NCBI RefSeq assembly: GCF_000234805.1
Contig: NC_016645.1
Coordinates: 844,391-908,390, forward strand
Source: Pyrobaculum ferrireducens
Lineage (GTDB): Archaea > Thermoproteota > Thermoprotei > Thermoproteales > Thermoproteaceae
Length of the DNA stretch: 64,000 bases
Direction: 5' to 3'
In this document: in pieces, positions 7,793 to 17,209 of the stretch
How positions within the stretch are numbered: position 1 is the stretch's first letter
How the letters are laid out: each line of letters opens with the position of its first letter
Position numbers and translations under genes: made by a program
The notes under the pieces: model-generated
What the model was told of the DNA's origin: nothing
The model's input: only the letters and a program-made list of their open reading frames with translations
The model's database searches: none

Positions 7793-9194
7793 GAAGAACC
7801 TACAAAAGAATTGAAACTGTGCTAGTGAGTTTTGTCGCAGTTGCGAATTCTGTGAGAAGAACCTACAAAAGAATTGAAACTCAGTTGAAAGCCGAGATAG
7901 TTGAAAGGTGGGTGGGGACAGTGAAGAACCTACAAAAGAATTGAAACTTAGTAGGTTTATAGGATAATGGCCTACCCCTTTTACCACCAGAAGAACCTAC
8001 AAAAGAATTGAAACATTTTGCCGAAATACCTACTCCACTGGGGACACACAATTTTGAAGAACCTACAAAAGAATTGAAACGATGGAAAAAAAGGGGGGGC
8101 TACTTGAATACGTACGTCACAGAAGAACCTACAAAAGAATTGAAACTTAGATGGCTTACTACTGGAGGGGCGCCCACGCGCACTGTGAAGAACCTACAAA
8201 AGAATTGAAACTCGTGCGGCAGTGAAAGCAACGCGAAAAACGCCGCCTGGAAGAACCTACAAAAGAATTGAAACAGCCAAATACCGCTCATAGAAGCGAG
8301 TTAGTAAACTGGCCTCGAAGAACCTACAAAAGAATTGAAACTTAATGTGAAGAGCGTAGCTCCTCTTGCCCCACGGCGAAGAACCTACAAAAGAATTGAA
8401 ACATGATAGCCCGCTCCTCCTCACCCTCAGGCATACAGCAGTGAAGAACCTACAAAAGAATTGAAACGTTGTACTAGATGGCTGTATAGGACTTAAATAT
8501 GTGACAACAGAAGAACCTACAAAAGAATTGAAACTTAATAGGTACGTATACTAAGATGCCCCTCCTCCTAGTCTTTGAAGAACCTACAAAAGAATTGAAA
8601 CGCCTATATACCGCGGTGCGCAGGTCGCGCCTGACTTCTGAAGAACCTACAAAAGAATTGAAACATTTTTGCGCGCGCTACGACATCCAGCGCCTGTATG
8701 CTACGTGAAGAACCTACAAAAGAATTGAAACTACATCTAGCACCCCATATTTCCTAAATGAACCTTTCATTGAAGAACCTACAAAAGAATTGAAACTATA
8801 CCTGCTTATTTTCTCGTTTATTTCAAGTATTTCAAAAATGAAGAACCTACAAAAGAATTGAAACTAATCACCCCAAATTCCACCATACATAACGTAAATG
8901 CGGTAGAAGAACCTACAAAAGAATTGAAACACAGCACTGGGTCGTCTGTAGGCGACAGTCCCGTGTACCTCAGAAGAACCTACAAAAGAATTGAAACACT
9001 GTAGAGCTTTAGCTGATAGCTCGACCGTGGCGGCTTCTTGAAGAACCTACAAAAGAATTGAAACTGATTGGAATTGGGGGGAGAATTGGGGGGCGGTATG
9101 CGCGGAAGAACCTACAAAAGAATTGAAACTTTATTGTAGCGTTGGGCTTAGCATTCCATATCTCAGCCGGAAGAACCTACAAAAGAATTGAAAC
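7793..9194 (+). CRISPR. CRISPR array 2, 22 repeats / 21 spacers, transcribed rightward
   Basis: The 22 repeats (GAAGAACCTAC at the start, ATTGAAAC at the end, 25 nt) run from 7793 to 9194, with spacers of about 36-43 nt. All repeats appear identical, including the last (9170-9194). The handle sequence and the leader at 7510-7792 give rightward transcription, so the newest spacers are near 7818. I saw no repeated spacer. The last repeat overlaps the 3' end of the gene at 9177-10901 and supplies its stop codon. Confidence 0.98.
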
Positions 9195-10901
9195 AGAAAA
9201 TATGTGGCATCGGATTCTGCAGGTTTTGATGTGGATGGTGGTGTAGTGGGTGATGGAGGTGACGGCGGCGGCCAGCCACAGGCTGAATAGGAGAAGCCAG
9301 CTGTAGATCGTGCCCTCGTAGTTAATTATTAAGATCAGAGCGGCGTAAGTGGCGGCTAGGTACAGGGCCATTGAAGGGATTTTTCTTCTGTCGTGAATCG
9401 CGTATGTGGTTGCTACGGCGAGGGGGACAGTGGCTAGTACGTAAATGCCGAATGCGTCAATCAAATCGAGGGCTCTCGACATATAGGGCCCCACAACCGC
9501 GGCGAATATGAGCGGCAGAGTGAGCACGAGGTAGAGCTCGAGGGAGCGGCTTATCAAAGCGTCGAATAGTGTTGGCATCCTGTCTCTTATCAACACGGCA
9601 ACAGCTATGACGGCTACTACGGCTAGAGTTATGACTCCGGTAAATCCCCACGGCTTTATAATTTCCAGCTCCACGTGTCTATCATGCCCAGCGGTGGCGT
9701 AGGTGCTGAGGCCAGGCGCGGCTTTGCTCAGGTTTAGTTCAACCCTGTATCCAGGCGGCGCGTAGACGACGGCTTCGTATAGGGGCCTAGAAAACAGCCC
9801 TACAACCCTCACCGTTACGGGGACCAGCTTCAGCGTGACGTTGCCGCTGGCTTCGCCGCTGTAGTCCACCTTGGCGACTGCCGTGGCGTTGTAGTACCTA
9901 TACCTCACGCGGTAGGCGCCTTCTAGGCAGTAGGTGGCCACGGATCCCCTGCCCGCGGCGGCTTTGTAGTTGCCGTAGTAGATCTCCAGGTCTAGGGGGG
10001 CTCCGTTTGTGGCGTAGCCCGTCACGACGCAGTGCCTCCCCTCCACCACGTAGCGCTGGCCCGGCCTCAGCGCTACCTCGCCGCGGGGGGTTCTGAGGCG
10101 GGCCTCGCCGTAGTGGTACACGACGCCGTCTTCAAGCCCCGCGGCGTCAGAAACGATTAGGTTCAGCACCCAGCTTGGGACGGGGCGCCCGTCCAGCCCC
10201 ACGACGTAGGACTTGTTGGGGGGCACCCGGGCGGTGGCGAAGATGTAGTAGAGCTTGACGGCGGATTCGGTGATGCTCTTGTCCCAGTGGAAGCGGATGG
10301 CCGAGCCGTCGCCTCTGACCAGCCCGCTGTACCACCCCGTCTTGACCTCCGCCTTTACCCACCTGTCTCGTTGGAGGACCTCGGCCTCCCGGGCCCTCTT
10401 GCCCATGGTGCATGCAACGACCTCGCCGGGGTAGTCCAGCTTGAAGGTGTAGTTGCCGGCGGCGGTGCGGTTCGCCACGTAGGGGAGCACGTATAGTCTG
10501 CCGACTCTCATCTCGCCTCCGCCTTGGCGGCTGACGAGGATGTAGGCCTCCACCCTTAGCCCGGTGCGCACCTCGACCTTGCCGGGCCACTTGGCCTCGA
10601 ATACGGCTAGGTAGACGTTGGGTTTGTAAACGTCGTCTGTTTTGTATATGTACATCTTGACGGGGGCCTCCCTCCCCCCGACGAGGACTCTGACGGCGCG
10701 GTCCGCCGTGGAGTCGTCCACCGCCCCGATGACCCCGACGCAGTCGCCGTTGCAGTAGCCGTAGTCCTTATCCACGTCTGCGCCGCATGTATACGTGTAG
10801 GAGATCGCACCTGAGAAGTCGTATACCGCCACTGGCTGGGCGACCACGGCCGCGGCGTAGGCCAGGGCCGCGGCTAGAAGGACAAAAGGAGCTAGCTTCA
10901 T
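9177..10901 (-). CDS. Exported multi-domain protein with C-terminal membrane region, unknown function
   Basis: The 574-residue product has a signal peptide (MKLAPFVLLAAALAYAAAVVAQ), a long exported beta-rich part with many NxT/NxS sites and Cys residues, and several hydrophobic helices in the last 160 residues. A segment VRVVGLFSRPLYEAVVYAPPG near residue 375 resembles the VxxDFFRRP domain of the family B proteins at 40-51 kb. The last 18 nt lie in the final repeat of CRISPR array 2, so the C-terminal VSILL and the TAG stop are repeat-derived. The original C-terminus is probably lost. The start at 10901 fits the signal peptide. Function unknown. Confidence 0.75.
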   Translation of the reverse strand: MKLAPFVLLAAALAYAAAVVAQPVAVYDFSGAISYTYTCGADVDKDYGYCNGDCVGVIGAVDDSTADRAVRVLVGGREAPVKMYIYKTDDVYKPNVYLAVFEAKWPGKVEVRTGLRVEAYILVSRQGGGEMRVGRLYVLPYVANRTAAGNYTFKLDYPGEVVACTMGKRAREAEVLQRDRWVKAEVKTGWYSGLVRGDGSAIRFHWDKSITESAVKLYYIFATARVPPNKSYVVGLDGRPVPSWVLNLIVSDAAGLEDGVVYHYGEARLRTPRGEVALRPGQRYVVEGRHCVVTGYATNGAPLDLEIYYGNYKAAAGRGSVATYCLEGAYRVRYRYYNATAVAKVDYSGEASGNVTLKLVPVTVRVVGLFSRPLYEAVVYAPPGYRVELNLSKAAPGLSTYATAGHDRHVELEIIKPWGFTGVITLAVVAVIAVAVLIRDRMPTLFDALISRSLELYLVLTLPLIFAAVVGPYMSRALDLIDAFGIYVLATVPLAVATTYAIHDRRKIPSMALYLAATYAALILIINYEGTIYSWLLLFSLWLAAAVTSITHYTTIHIKTCRIRCHIFSVSILL

Positions 10902-10949
10902 AGAATTTGTTGTATAGTTGCTTTTAAGTTTTGTATCTTCTTTTATTGT

Positions 10950-11846
10950 TTAAGGTATAGAGGCGGTGCAGTCCCGGGGCGGCGTTTGGCGTGTCCCGCA
11001 GTTTTCTAGTTGGATAGGTAGGAGGGCGCCGTAGCCGAGTTCGGCTAGGTAGCCTTCGTTACCTCTGCACCCCCTTGCCTCCACCACTGTGCCGGGGGGG
11101 AGGGCTGGGTACATGGGCCTCCTCTCTCTGCATACTTCGGAGAAGCCTAGGCCCCACTGCACTAGTTTGACTTTGTGGTCTGGCTCAAAGCGGTCTTTCT
11201 CTTTCTTGAGGGTGCCCAGTGGTTTGAGGCAGTCTGGTAGCTTGCCTTCGGGGGCGAGGAGTGGGGATATGACGAGGGCGGTGCCGTCTATCTGGCTGGG
11301 TGGCGGTATTGGGAGTTGGCCGTCTTGTATCTCGACGGTGGCTAGTCTGCCTTCTCCTCCAAGTCTGGCGACGCCTCTCTTCAGCCCCCGTGCCTCGACG
11401 TAGTATATGTAGGCGGCCCTCTCGGCGACGTAGGTGGCGCTGTAGAGGTAGCCGGGGGCGGCTGTCTTGTGGGGGCCGAGGGCGAGCCCGATCCTCCTCA
11501 CCACGTGTAGCTGCCTGACGTCGACGGGCTTGGCCGCCGCGCCCTTGGGCTCTATCTGGTATAGGAGGGCGGCGCCGGGGGCGTAGAGGGCGCCGTCTAT
11601 CTCCACGAGGGGGCCCCATATCCGCTTGACCCCCAGGACCTCGGCGAGCTGTTCCAGCTGTCTTTCGGCGGCTTCCGGCCCGTTGCCGGGGCACTGCGTT
11701 GTTACTCCCGCCAGCGCGCCTAGCAGGCCTAGGAGGGTGGAGGGGGGCGGGGCGGCGGCCGCGGCGTCTCTGGCGGCGACTGTGGGCGTCGATAGGGGCC
11801 TGGCGGCGAGGCGGGCGTAGCCTAGGGGCTTTATGACTACTTTCAT
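10950..11846 (-). CDS. cmr3: Cmr3 (Cas5-like subunit of type III-B complex)
   Basis: Cmr3 is the RAMP subunit that binds the crRNA 5' handle next to Cmr2 at the foot of the complex. The roughly 298-residue sequence has the N-terminal RAMP strand (VVIKPLGYARLAARPL), a helix-rich PPSTLLGLLGAL segment as in Cmr3, and a Gly-rich C-terminal region (GNEGYLAELGYGALLPIQL). I chose ATG 11846, which overlaps the cmr2 stop as ATGA; the frame also allows 11852. It is translationally coupled with cmr2. Annotation rests on position and fold pattern as much as on motifs. Confidence 0.85.
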   Translation of the reverse strand: MKVVIKPLGYARLAARPLSTPTVAARDAAAAAPPPSTLLGLLGALAGVTTQCPGNGPEAAERQLEQLAEVLGVKRIWGPLVEIDGALYAPGAALLYQIEPKGAAAKPVDVRQLHVVRRIGLALGPHKTAAPGYLYSATYVAERAAYIYYVEARGLKRGVARLGGEGRLATVEIQDGQLPIPPPSQIDGTALVISPLLAPEGKLPDCLKPLGTLKKEKDRFEPDHKVKLVQWGLGFSEVCRERRPMYPALPPGTVVEARGCRGNEGYLAELGYGALLPIQLENCGTRQTPPRDCTASIP

Positions 11847-14566
11847 GCCCACTCCCTCAGGGCTTTCAACAGCTCAACCGCGTTTTTCCACAGATCGGCG
11901 GTTTTCCACCGCGGCGTCTCCTCCGCCTTGCGGGGTTCCCCCACGCCGTGTTCCCTGGCTTCGAGATTTGTCAGCAGTTTGAGGAGGTCGGTGGGGGCTG
12001 TCTGGGCGCCGCTCTTCACGTTGCGCTGGGCGACGTAGGTGAACACGGCTTTGGCGGCTTCTAGGCAGGCCTCCTCGTTTTGGCATTTGGTGTCTGGGGG
12101 GTAGGCCCTTTCTAGGTCGTAGGGGAGGTTTCGGCTGAGTTTGCCGGTCCTGTAGTCCTCGGCGATTTCTTTGAGGAGTTTGGCGTCTTGGGTTTTGGCA
12201 AAGCCGGCGTGACCCGTGGAGGTGGATACGGCGAGGGCGTCTTTGCCGGGGACCGCGTCTTTCGCCTTTTCGAGGAGGTCTGCGGCGGCGTTCACCTCGT
12301 GGGCCATGAAGTCAGTGATGGCGTGAGCGGCTCTTATGGAGTAGCTCTTGCCGTAGGCCGCAAGCGCCGGGATGACATACGCGCCGAGTTTGTGGAATCC
12401 CCCGTCTCCCTCAAATGCTTTTCTGCTCTCGCTAGCTAGGTCAAACGCGGTCGCCATAGGCGCGAATACCAACAAGTCGTCGCCTCCCGCGAAGACGACC
12501 TCGCCGCTGTGCTTCATGGCGATGTATACATCTTTTAGAGCTGTGATCATCAACGAGGCGGAGAGCGTTGCGTAGTAGGCTGGGGACGGAACCACGTAAG
12601 CCCCCGTCCAGCCCCTCCCGCACACCCTCTCCACCTCTTCTTTAAACGCCTCCTTTACAGCCTTTACAAGCCTCCGGAACCGCTCCGCGTCCCTCTTCCA
12701 TTGCTCTATGTCTCCCTCGACATCTGCGTCGGGAGGTTGCGGCGCCGCTGGGAGGCACCCGGAGATCAGCTTCCCTATGTTGTCGGCATCCGCTCTAACT
12801 ATGGCGTACATGAGCGTGGGGGGTGGGAGGCTGGCGTCCCCGTCGCATATCTTTGGCGCTTCTGCAAGCGCCTTGTCGGCCGCCTCTGAGGAGCCGAAGA
12901 GGAGCTCGGCGTCGCCTCCATCTAAGATCTCCTCGACCTTGCGCCGGAGCTCGTCGCATTTCTTGAAGTACCCCATCCTGTAGTGCCGCATCAACGCCAC
13001 GGCTTCTACAGAGTCTATCTTGTTCCGGTATCTGTAGTAAAGCGCGCGTCTGAGCACATCTACGGGGCCTAGGGCCTCCTTAGGCTTGAAGACCTTCTTC
13101 AGCTCGTTGTAGTTCTGGACGCCGAGTTGGCCCAGCACCTTTTTGGTTTCGTCGTCGTAGTCCAGCACGCCGTTGACAAAGACCCCCGACAGCCTCAGCA
13201 CGGCTGGCTGATCCGGGTCGAGGGTGCTGTGCATCCACGTGCCGTCGTAGTGCTGGGCGAACCTGGGTACGCCGCCTTTTCCAAACCAATAGACGGCGTG
13301 CGGTACGGCGGGCTTTCTGCGCAGGACATCCAGCAAGGCCCAGAAGATAAACCTCATGGGATCTACCTCGAACTCGGCCCTCTCCCCCACCCCCTTGGCG
13401 GCTTCCTCAGCGCAGGGCCGCGCCTCTTTTATAGACGCGGTTCGGACCCTTAGCGGTAGGTACCTCCGGGGGATCTTAGCCAAGGCGGCCTTCGCGATTT
13501 TCAAGACGTCGCCGCCCGGCGCCTTCACTAACGGTAGCCACGGCTCCTTCTCCCCCAGCGCCGTCGCTCTAATGTCGTCGAGGACCTCTTCAAAATAGTC
13601 AACGGCCCTGCGCGCTTCGTCACAGCTGGGAAGGGCGAGATAGGCCGTGCCTGGGACGACGGGCGCATGTTCGACGATCTGCTTAACGAACTGATGCTCC
13701 GCCGCCATGCCCAGCGCCTTGCTCAACACAGATGTGTACAATCCATACGCCTTACTGCCCCACTCCGATTTCCATTTCCTTATTTGCACGTAATGAAATA
13801 CTTGTAGATAGTGGAATGGGTTGAAGCGGGGCGACGGCGAGAGCAACACGTCTGGGCCGTATTTCTCCATGTATCTCCACGCGGTGCCCCACACCGCCAG
13901 CGAGACTAGGAAGCTACCCGCCCTGTAGTCCCCCGCCTTCCTAGCCGACGATATTAAACTCTGGATCCCCGGGATGTCTATTTCTAAAAGGCAGCCGTCG
14001 TCCCTTAGGCTTCCGTTTTCATCTATCCAGTTCAGCACCGCGGCGGTGGCGTACAGGTGGTCGAAGATCGTGTGGGTGGGCATCCGGGTGTCTGCGGGGA
14101 GCGCGGGGAGGCCGGCGTCTATCCAAGCCAGCTCGTACGCGGCGTATAGGGCGAAGTAGGCCTCCCTCTCGTCGCCCGCGGCCTTGACCGCCTCGTTGAC
14201 TTTCTCGGCGTATTTCATCACCCTCTGCCTGAGCTCATCAAATGCCGGGATTTCCAGAGGAGTTCTCAGGGCGGGGTTGAATGGGTTGACCAGCTCCTTT
14301 GGCTTTACCCAGTACCTGGCCTCGCCCTCCGGCGCCAGGGCCCACCTGTCGAAGGAGGAGGCCAGCATGTCCGCGGCCTGGACGGCCTTGGCTGTCTTCT
14401 CGTCGGGGGCGCCGCCCCCAAGCTTGGTGCCTTGTAGGACTAGATCCAACAGCCTGCGGGCCTCCTCTTCGTGGGTGGTGCCGCCGAGCGGCTTAAAGCC
14501 GAGGGGCCAGAGGGCCTTATATGGGGGGTCGTGGAGAAGGGCCCAGGCCTTGGCGAACCAGTCCAT
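11843..14566 (-). CDS. cmr2: Cmr2/Cas10, large subunit of type III-B complex
   Basis: Cas10 senses bound target RNA, makes cyclic oligoadenylate (cOA) and can cut DNA. The 907-residue protein has the HD motif at the N-terminus (H12-D13 in LLHDPPYK), a first palm domain (around RADADNIGKLISG) and the second palm with intact GGDD at residues 694-697 (VVFAGGDDLL). Both catalytic centres therefore appear kept. Cys residues near the middle and C-terminus may bind zinc. It starts at ATG 14566 with a TATA-like GTTAAAAA about 25 nt upstream, divergent from cmr4. The functional GGDD agrees with csx1 being nearby. Confidence 0.97.
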   Translation of the reverse strand: MDWFAKAWALLHDPPYKALWPLGFKPLGGTTHEEEARRLLDLVLQGTKLGGGAPDEKTAKAVQAADMLASSFDRWALAPEGEARYWVKPKELVNPFNPALRTPLEIPAFDELRQRVMKYAEKVNEAVKAAGDEREAYFALYAAYELAWIDAGLPALPADTRMPTHTIFDHLYATAAVLNWIDENGSLRDDGCLLEIDIPGIQSLISSARKAGDYRAGSFLVSLAVWGTAWRYMEKYGPDVLLSPSPRFNPFHYLQVFHYVQIRKWKSEWGSKAYGLYTSVLSKALGMAAEHQFVKQIVEHAPVVPGTAYLALPSCDEARRAVDYFEEVLDDIRATALGEKEPWLPLVKAPGGDVLKIAKAALAKIPRRYLPLRVRTASIKEARPCAEEAAKGVGERAEFEVDPMRFIFWALLDVLRRKPAVPHAVYWFGKGGVPRFAQHYDGTWMHSTLDPDQPAVLRLSGVFVNGVLDYDDETKKVLGQLGVQNYNELKKVFKPKEALGPVDVLRRALYYRYRNKIDSVEAVALMRHYRMGYFKKCDELRRKVEEILDGGDAELLFGSSEAADKALAEAPKICDGDASLPPPTLMYAIVRADADNIGKLISGCLPAAPQPPDADVEGDIEQWKRDAERFRRLVKAVKEAFKEEVERVCGRGWTGAYVVPSPAYYATLSASLMITALKDVYIAMKHSGEVVFAGGDDLLVFAPMATAFDLASESRKAFEGDGGFHKLGAYVIPALAAYGKSYSIRAAHAITDFMAHEVNAAADLLEKAKDAVPGKDALAVSTSTGHAGFAKTQDAKLLKEIAEDYRTGKLSRNLPYDLERAYPPDTKCQNEEACLEAAKAVFTYVAQRNVKSGAQTAPTDLLKLLTNLEAREHGVGEPRKAEETPRWKTADLWKNAVELLKALREWA

Positions 14567-14685
14567 ATTTATTACATTGGGCGGATTTTTAACTTTGCGC
14601 CAGCGCCGAGGCCGTTCCCCCGCATGACAGTCCTCTAGTTTCGCCGCCGCGGCTAAGGTTTATATATTAGGCCCATCTAAAGATT
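14567..14685. promoter_or_regulatory. Divergent promoter region of the two cmr operons
   Basis: The 119-nt gap between cmr2 and cmr4 holds a TATA-like box for each direction: GTTAAAAA (- sense, near 14590) for cmr2-cmr3, and GTTTATATATTAG at about 14657-14669 for cmr4, both about 20-30 nt from the start codons. No clear palindromic operator was seen. Confidence 0.65.
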
Positions 14686-15615
14686 ATGGCGGGGAGAATT
14701 CTCTGGGTCCTGGCCTTGACCTCTCTGCACCCCGGCGTGGGCCGTTCTGAGGAGGCGTATGTGGACCTGCCTGTCCAGAGGGATGAGTTCGGCCTCCCCG
14801 CCATATGGGCATCCAGCCTGAAGGGCGCGGTGAGGGCTAAGGCGGAGGGCGGGCTCTTCGATGGCCCCGCCTGCGTCGACGCGTCTAAGGCTGAAGACTG
14901 CGCCAAGGTGATAGCAGCTTTCGGCCCCAAGCCAGAGGCCGCCTCTGAGCACTCGGCGGCGGTGTCTTTCCTCGACGCGAAGCTCTTCGCAATCCCGGCC
15001 CGGTCCCTCAAGGGGGTGTGGCTCTACGTGACGTCGCCGCTTTTATTCGGCTTCGCGAAGCTCTACGCTGAGGCTCTGGGAGAGGGGCTCAACTTGCCCC
15101 AGCTTCCCCCGGTGGCTCCTGGGGAGGTGGCCCTCTCCGATAAGTCGTACGCGGTTGGAGACCACGCGGTGATCAACGAGATCAAGCTCAAGGTGTCTTC
15201 ACAACAGGCGCCCCGCCTCGACATCGGCCCGTTTAAGAAGGTGTCGCAAATACTGGGCGCACAGCCCGGCTTCGCTGTGGTGAGCGACGAGGATCTGCCG
15301 AGGATTGTCAGGAGGAGCCTCATGGTGCAGTACAGGGTGAGGCTCAAGAAGGAGACCAAGACCGTCGAGGTGGGGCCGTGGAGCGAGGAGTACATCCCGC
15401 CCTTCACGGCGTTCGTGACCGGCATACACTGCAACGGGAGGGCGAGGACCGCCGTTAAGGTCAAGGTGCGCTCTAATGATCCTAATAAGTTCGAAGAACA
15501 CACGGTGCAGTTGAAACAGTTCGACCCGTGCGAGTACGTAGAATCTAAGGCTAAGGGCCCGTTGTGGATCGGGGGGAAGGAGACGGTGGGGAAGGGCCTC
15601 GTGGAGATACTATGA
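14686..15615 (+). CDS. cmr4: Cmr4 (Cas7-like backbone subunit, target RNA nuclease)
   Basis: Cmr4 forms the helical backbone that cuts bound target RNA every 6 nt. The 309-residue product has the family N-terminus (LALTSLHPGVGRSEEAYVDLPVQRDEFGLPAIWASSLKGAVR in outline: residues about 10-50). This includes the conserved Asp of the YVDLPVQRD segment and the SSLKGAVR RAMP motif; a Gly-rich loop (WIGGKETVGKG) is at the C-terminus. It starts at ATG 14686 and overlaps cmr5 by an ATGA junction. Confidence 0.94.
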   Translation: MAGRILWVLALTSLHPGVGRSEEAYVDLPVQRDEFGLPAIWASSLKGAVRAKAEGGLFDGPACVDASKAEDCAKVIAAFGPKPEAASEHSAAVSFLDAKLFAIPARSLKGVWLYVTSPLLFGFAKLYAEALGEGLNLPQLPPVAPGEVALSDKSYAVGDHAVINEIKLKVSSQQAPRLDIGPFKKVSQILGAQPGFAVVSDEDLPRIVRRSLMVQYRVRLKKETKTVEVGPWSEEYIPPFTAFVTGIHCNGRARTAVKVKVRSNDPNKFEEHTVQLKQFDPCEYVESKAKGPLWIGGKETVGKGLVEIL

Positions 15616-16040
15616 CGTGGCTTGAGAAGGCGCTGGCCTGCGTGAAGTACGTCGAGGCCTACTGCGATGAAGACGCCAGGTCGGCGTTTAGGACGAGGGC
15701 TAGGCAGATCCCCTCCGAGATCTATTACGTCGGCTCGGCCTACGCCTTCGCCATACTGGCCGCGAGATCCAGCGAGAAGGACATATACGCCGGGGGGAGC
15801 TTCGAGGAGAAGGTTAAGGCCATCTGCGGCGATAGGGGGAAGGGGAGGGAGGAGAAGGGCTACGCCCTCTACGGGGCCTGCCTTCTGGAGGCGTTTAGGG
15901 AGCTGGGGATACCGGTAAACAACCTCGCCGAGACTTTAAAGTCGCTGGACGAGAGGGGGGCTCTCGTGGATTTAGAGCTGGCGGAGTACGTGGACTGGCT
16001 TAAGAAGCTGGCTGAGGCCAAGTTCGAGGCTGAGAGATGA
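15612..16040 (+). CDS. cmr5: Cmr5 (small subunit of type III-B complex)
   Basis: Cmr5 forms the inner filament beside Cmr4. The product is all-helical, 142 residues, with the family pattern WLEKALACVKYVEAY at the start, a central IYYVGSAYAFAILAAR helix and a C-terminal YALYGACLLEAFRELGI segment. The frame opens at 15564 but ATG 15612 overlaps the cmr4 stop (ATGA) and gives the normal N-terminus. It also overlaps cmr1 by 4 nt. Confidence 0.9.
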   Translation: MTWLEKALACVKYVEAYCDEDARSAFRTRARQIPSEIYYVGSAYAFAILAARSSEKDIYAGGSFEEKVKAICGDRGKGREEKGYALYGACLLEAFRELGIPVNNLAETLKSLDERGALVDLELAEYVDWLKKLAEAKFEAER

Positions 16041-17209
16041 GGGCTCAGTTTGACTTGACTATCGCGACGCCGCTGTCCGTGGGGTGGTATCGGCCAAATA
16101 TATTGGATACTCAGTCTTTCATCAGGCCTACGTCTATCAAGGGAGTGTGGCGTTGGTGGGCGAGGGCTTTTGTGGGCGGCGTTTTGTACGAAAGGGGTTG
16201 TCTCCGGGCGCGTAGGGGTAAATTGGTGTTTTTGGAGCCTGATCTTGATGTTGTGCGGAGGATAAGCCAGATAACTGGTAAAGTGCTGGGGCTGGGTTAT
16301 GCAGGTGGTGGAGATGCCTCTGCGTCTAGGTTTAGGATAGTTGTGAGGGTTTTGGGGAGGCCGTATATAGGTTCTGTTACGAGAGCAAGTCGCTACGTGG
16401 AGTATGGCTATGGTAAGAGGGCTGAGTTTCAGAGGTTTAACCTGCTATCGTTATCTGATAAGGTTGAGTACGCGCTTGGTGGGAGATTTAGGTTGGAGAT
16501 ATCCGGTAGAGGGGTGGATTCGAAGATCTTCACGCTAGGCCTCCAGATGTTAGCGGTTGCTCTCACTCTTTCGGGCCTGGGGAAGGGCTCTAGGAAGGGG
16601 CTTGGTTCACTAGATATGACGTGGTCCGACTTCTTGCCCCGGACTTCAGTAGGCAAGCTTATAGAGGAGGTTAGGGCCTCGCTGGAGAATCTGATAACTG
16701 ATAGATGCGGGGGTCCTCAGAGGGAGTTGCCGCCGATGCCTGTGGTGACCAAGGCGTCGCTGGATATGAGGCTGGCTTCTGTGTACCGAGTCGTGGGCTT
16801 GGATGCTCCGTCTCTACACAACTTCTTTCTGCGGCCTCAGAGGGCTAGGGTGACTGTCGGTAGCCCTAAGGGCCAGGACGAGCTCAGGCGGAGGCTTGAG
16901 GCGTGGGTTTTGGGCCTGCCGCGGGAGCAGAGGGGGACTGGATACATCGCGGAAGTGGATAGGAGGGCCTCGACGTTTATGGTGGCGTACCACGGCCAGG
17001 GCCATTGGTTCAACTCCTCCGGGGAGGCCGGCGGCTACCTGACGGTGTTGGTGTCGGGGGATTGGCCGACATCGATTACGTGGAGCAACACGGGAGAAAG
17101 GGAGCTGTCTATAGACGCGGCTAAGGTTATTTCTGCTTATTTAACGGCTTTCCACGAGTTTGAGGATTATGTCAAGAAGATGGGGGGAACTATAGCGGCG
17201 ATATGGTGA
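16037..17209 (+). CDS. cmr1: Cmr1 (Cas7-like head subunit)
   Basis: Cmr1 caps the complex and helps bind target RNA. The 390-residue protein opens with FDLTIATPLSVGWYRPN and the RAMP motif RPTSIKGVWRWWAR (residues about 30-43), which is diagnostic of Cmr1; GLGKGSRKGLGSL is the Gly-rich loop. ATG 16037 overlaps cmr5 as ATGA; the 3' end overlaps cmr6 by 7 nt. The gene is more AT-rich and uses more GTT/TTG codons than cmr4-5, suggesting a different recent history for the distal part of the operon. Confidence 0.93.
   Translation: MRAQFDLTIATPLSVGWYRPNILDTQSFIRPTSIKGVWRWWARAFVGGVLYERGCLRARRGKLVFLEPDLDVVRRISQITGKVLGLGYAGGGDASASRFRIVVRVLGRPYIGSVTRASRYVEYGYGKRAEFQRFNLLSLSDKVEYALGGRFRLEISGRGVDSKIFTLGLQMLAVALTLSGLGKGSRKGLGSLDMTWSDFLPRTSVGKLIEEVRASLENLITDRCGGPQRELPPMPVVTKASLDMRLASVYRVVGLDAPSLHNFFLRPQRARVTVGSPKGQDELRRRLEAWVLGLPREQRGTGYIAEVDRRASTFMVAYHGQGHWFNSSGEAGGYLTVLVSGDWPTSITWSNTGERELSIDAAKVISAYLTAFHEFEDYVKKMGGTIAAIW

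Noticed and set aside
7654-8291. Open frames in the leader and first spacers of array 2 (RRTYKRIET pattern)
   Set aside because: Repeat-derived translations running through the leader promoter; not genes.
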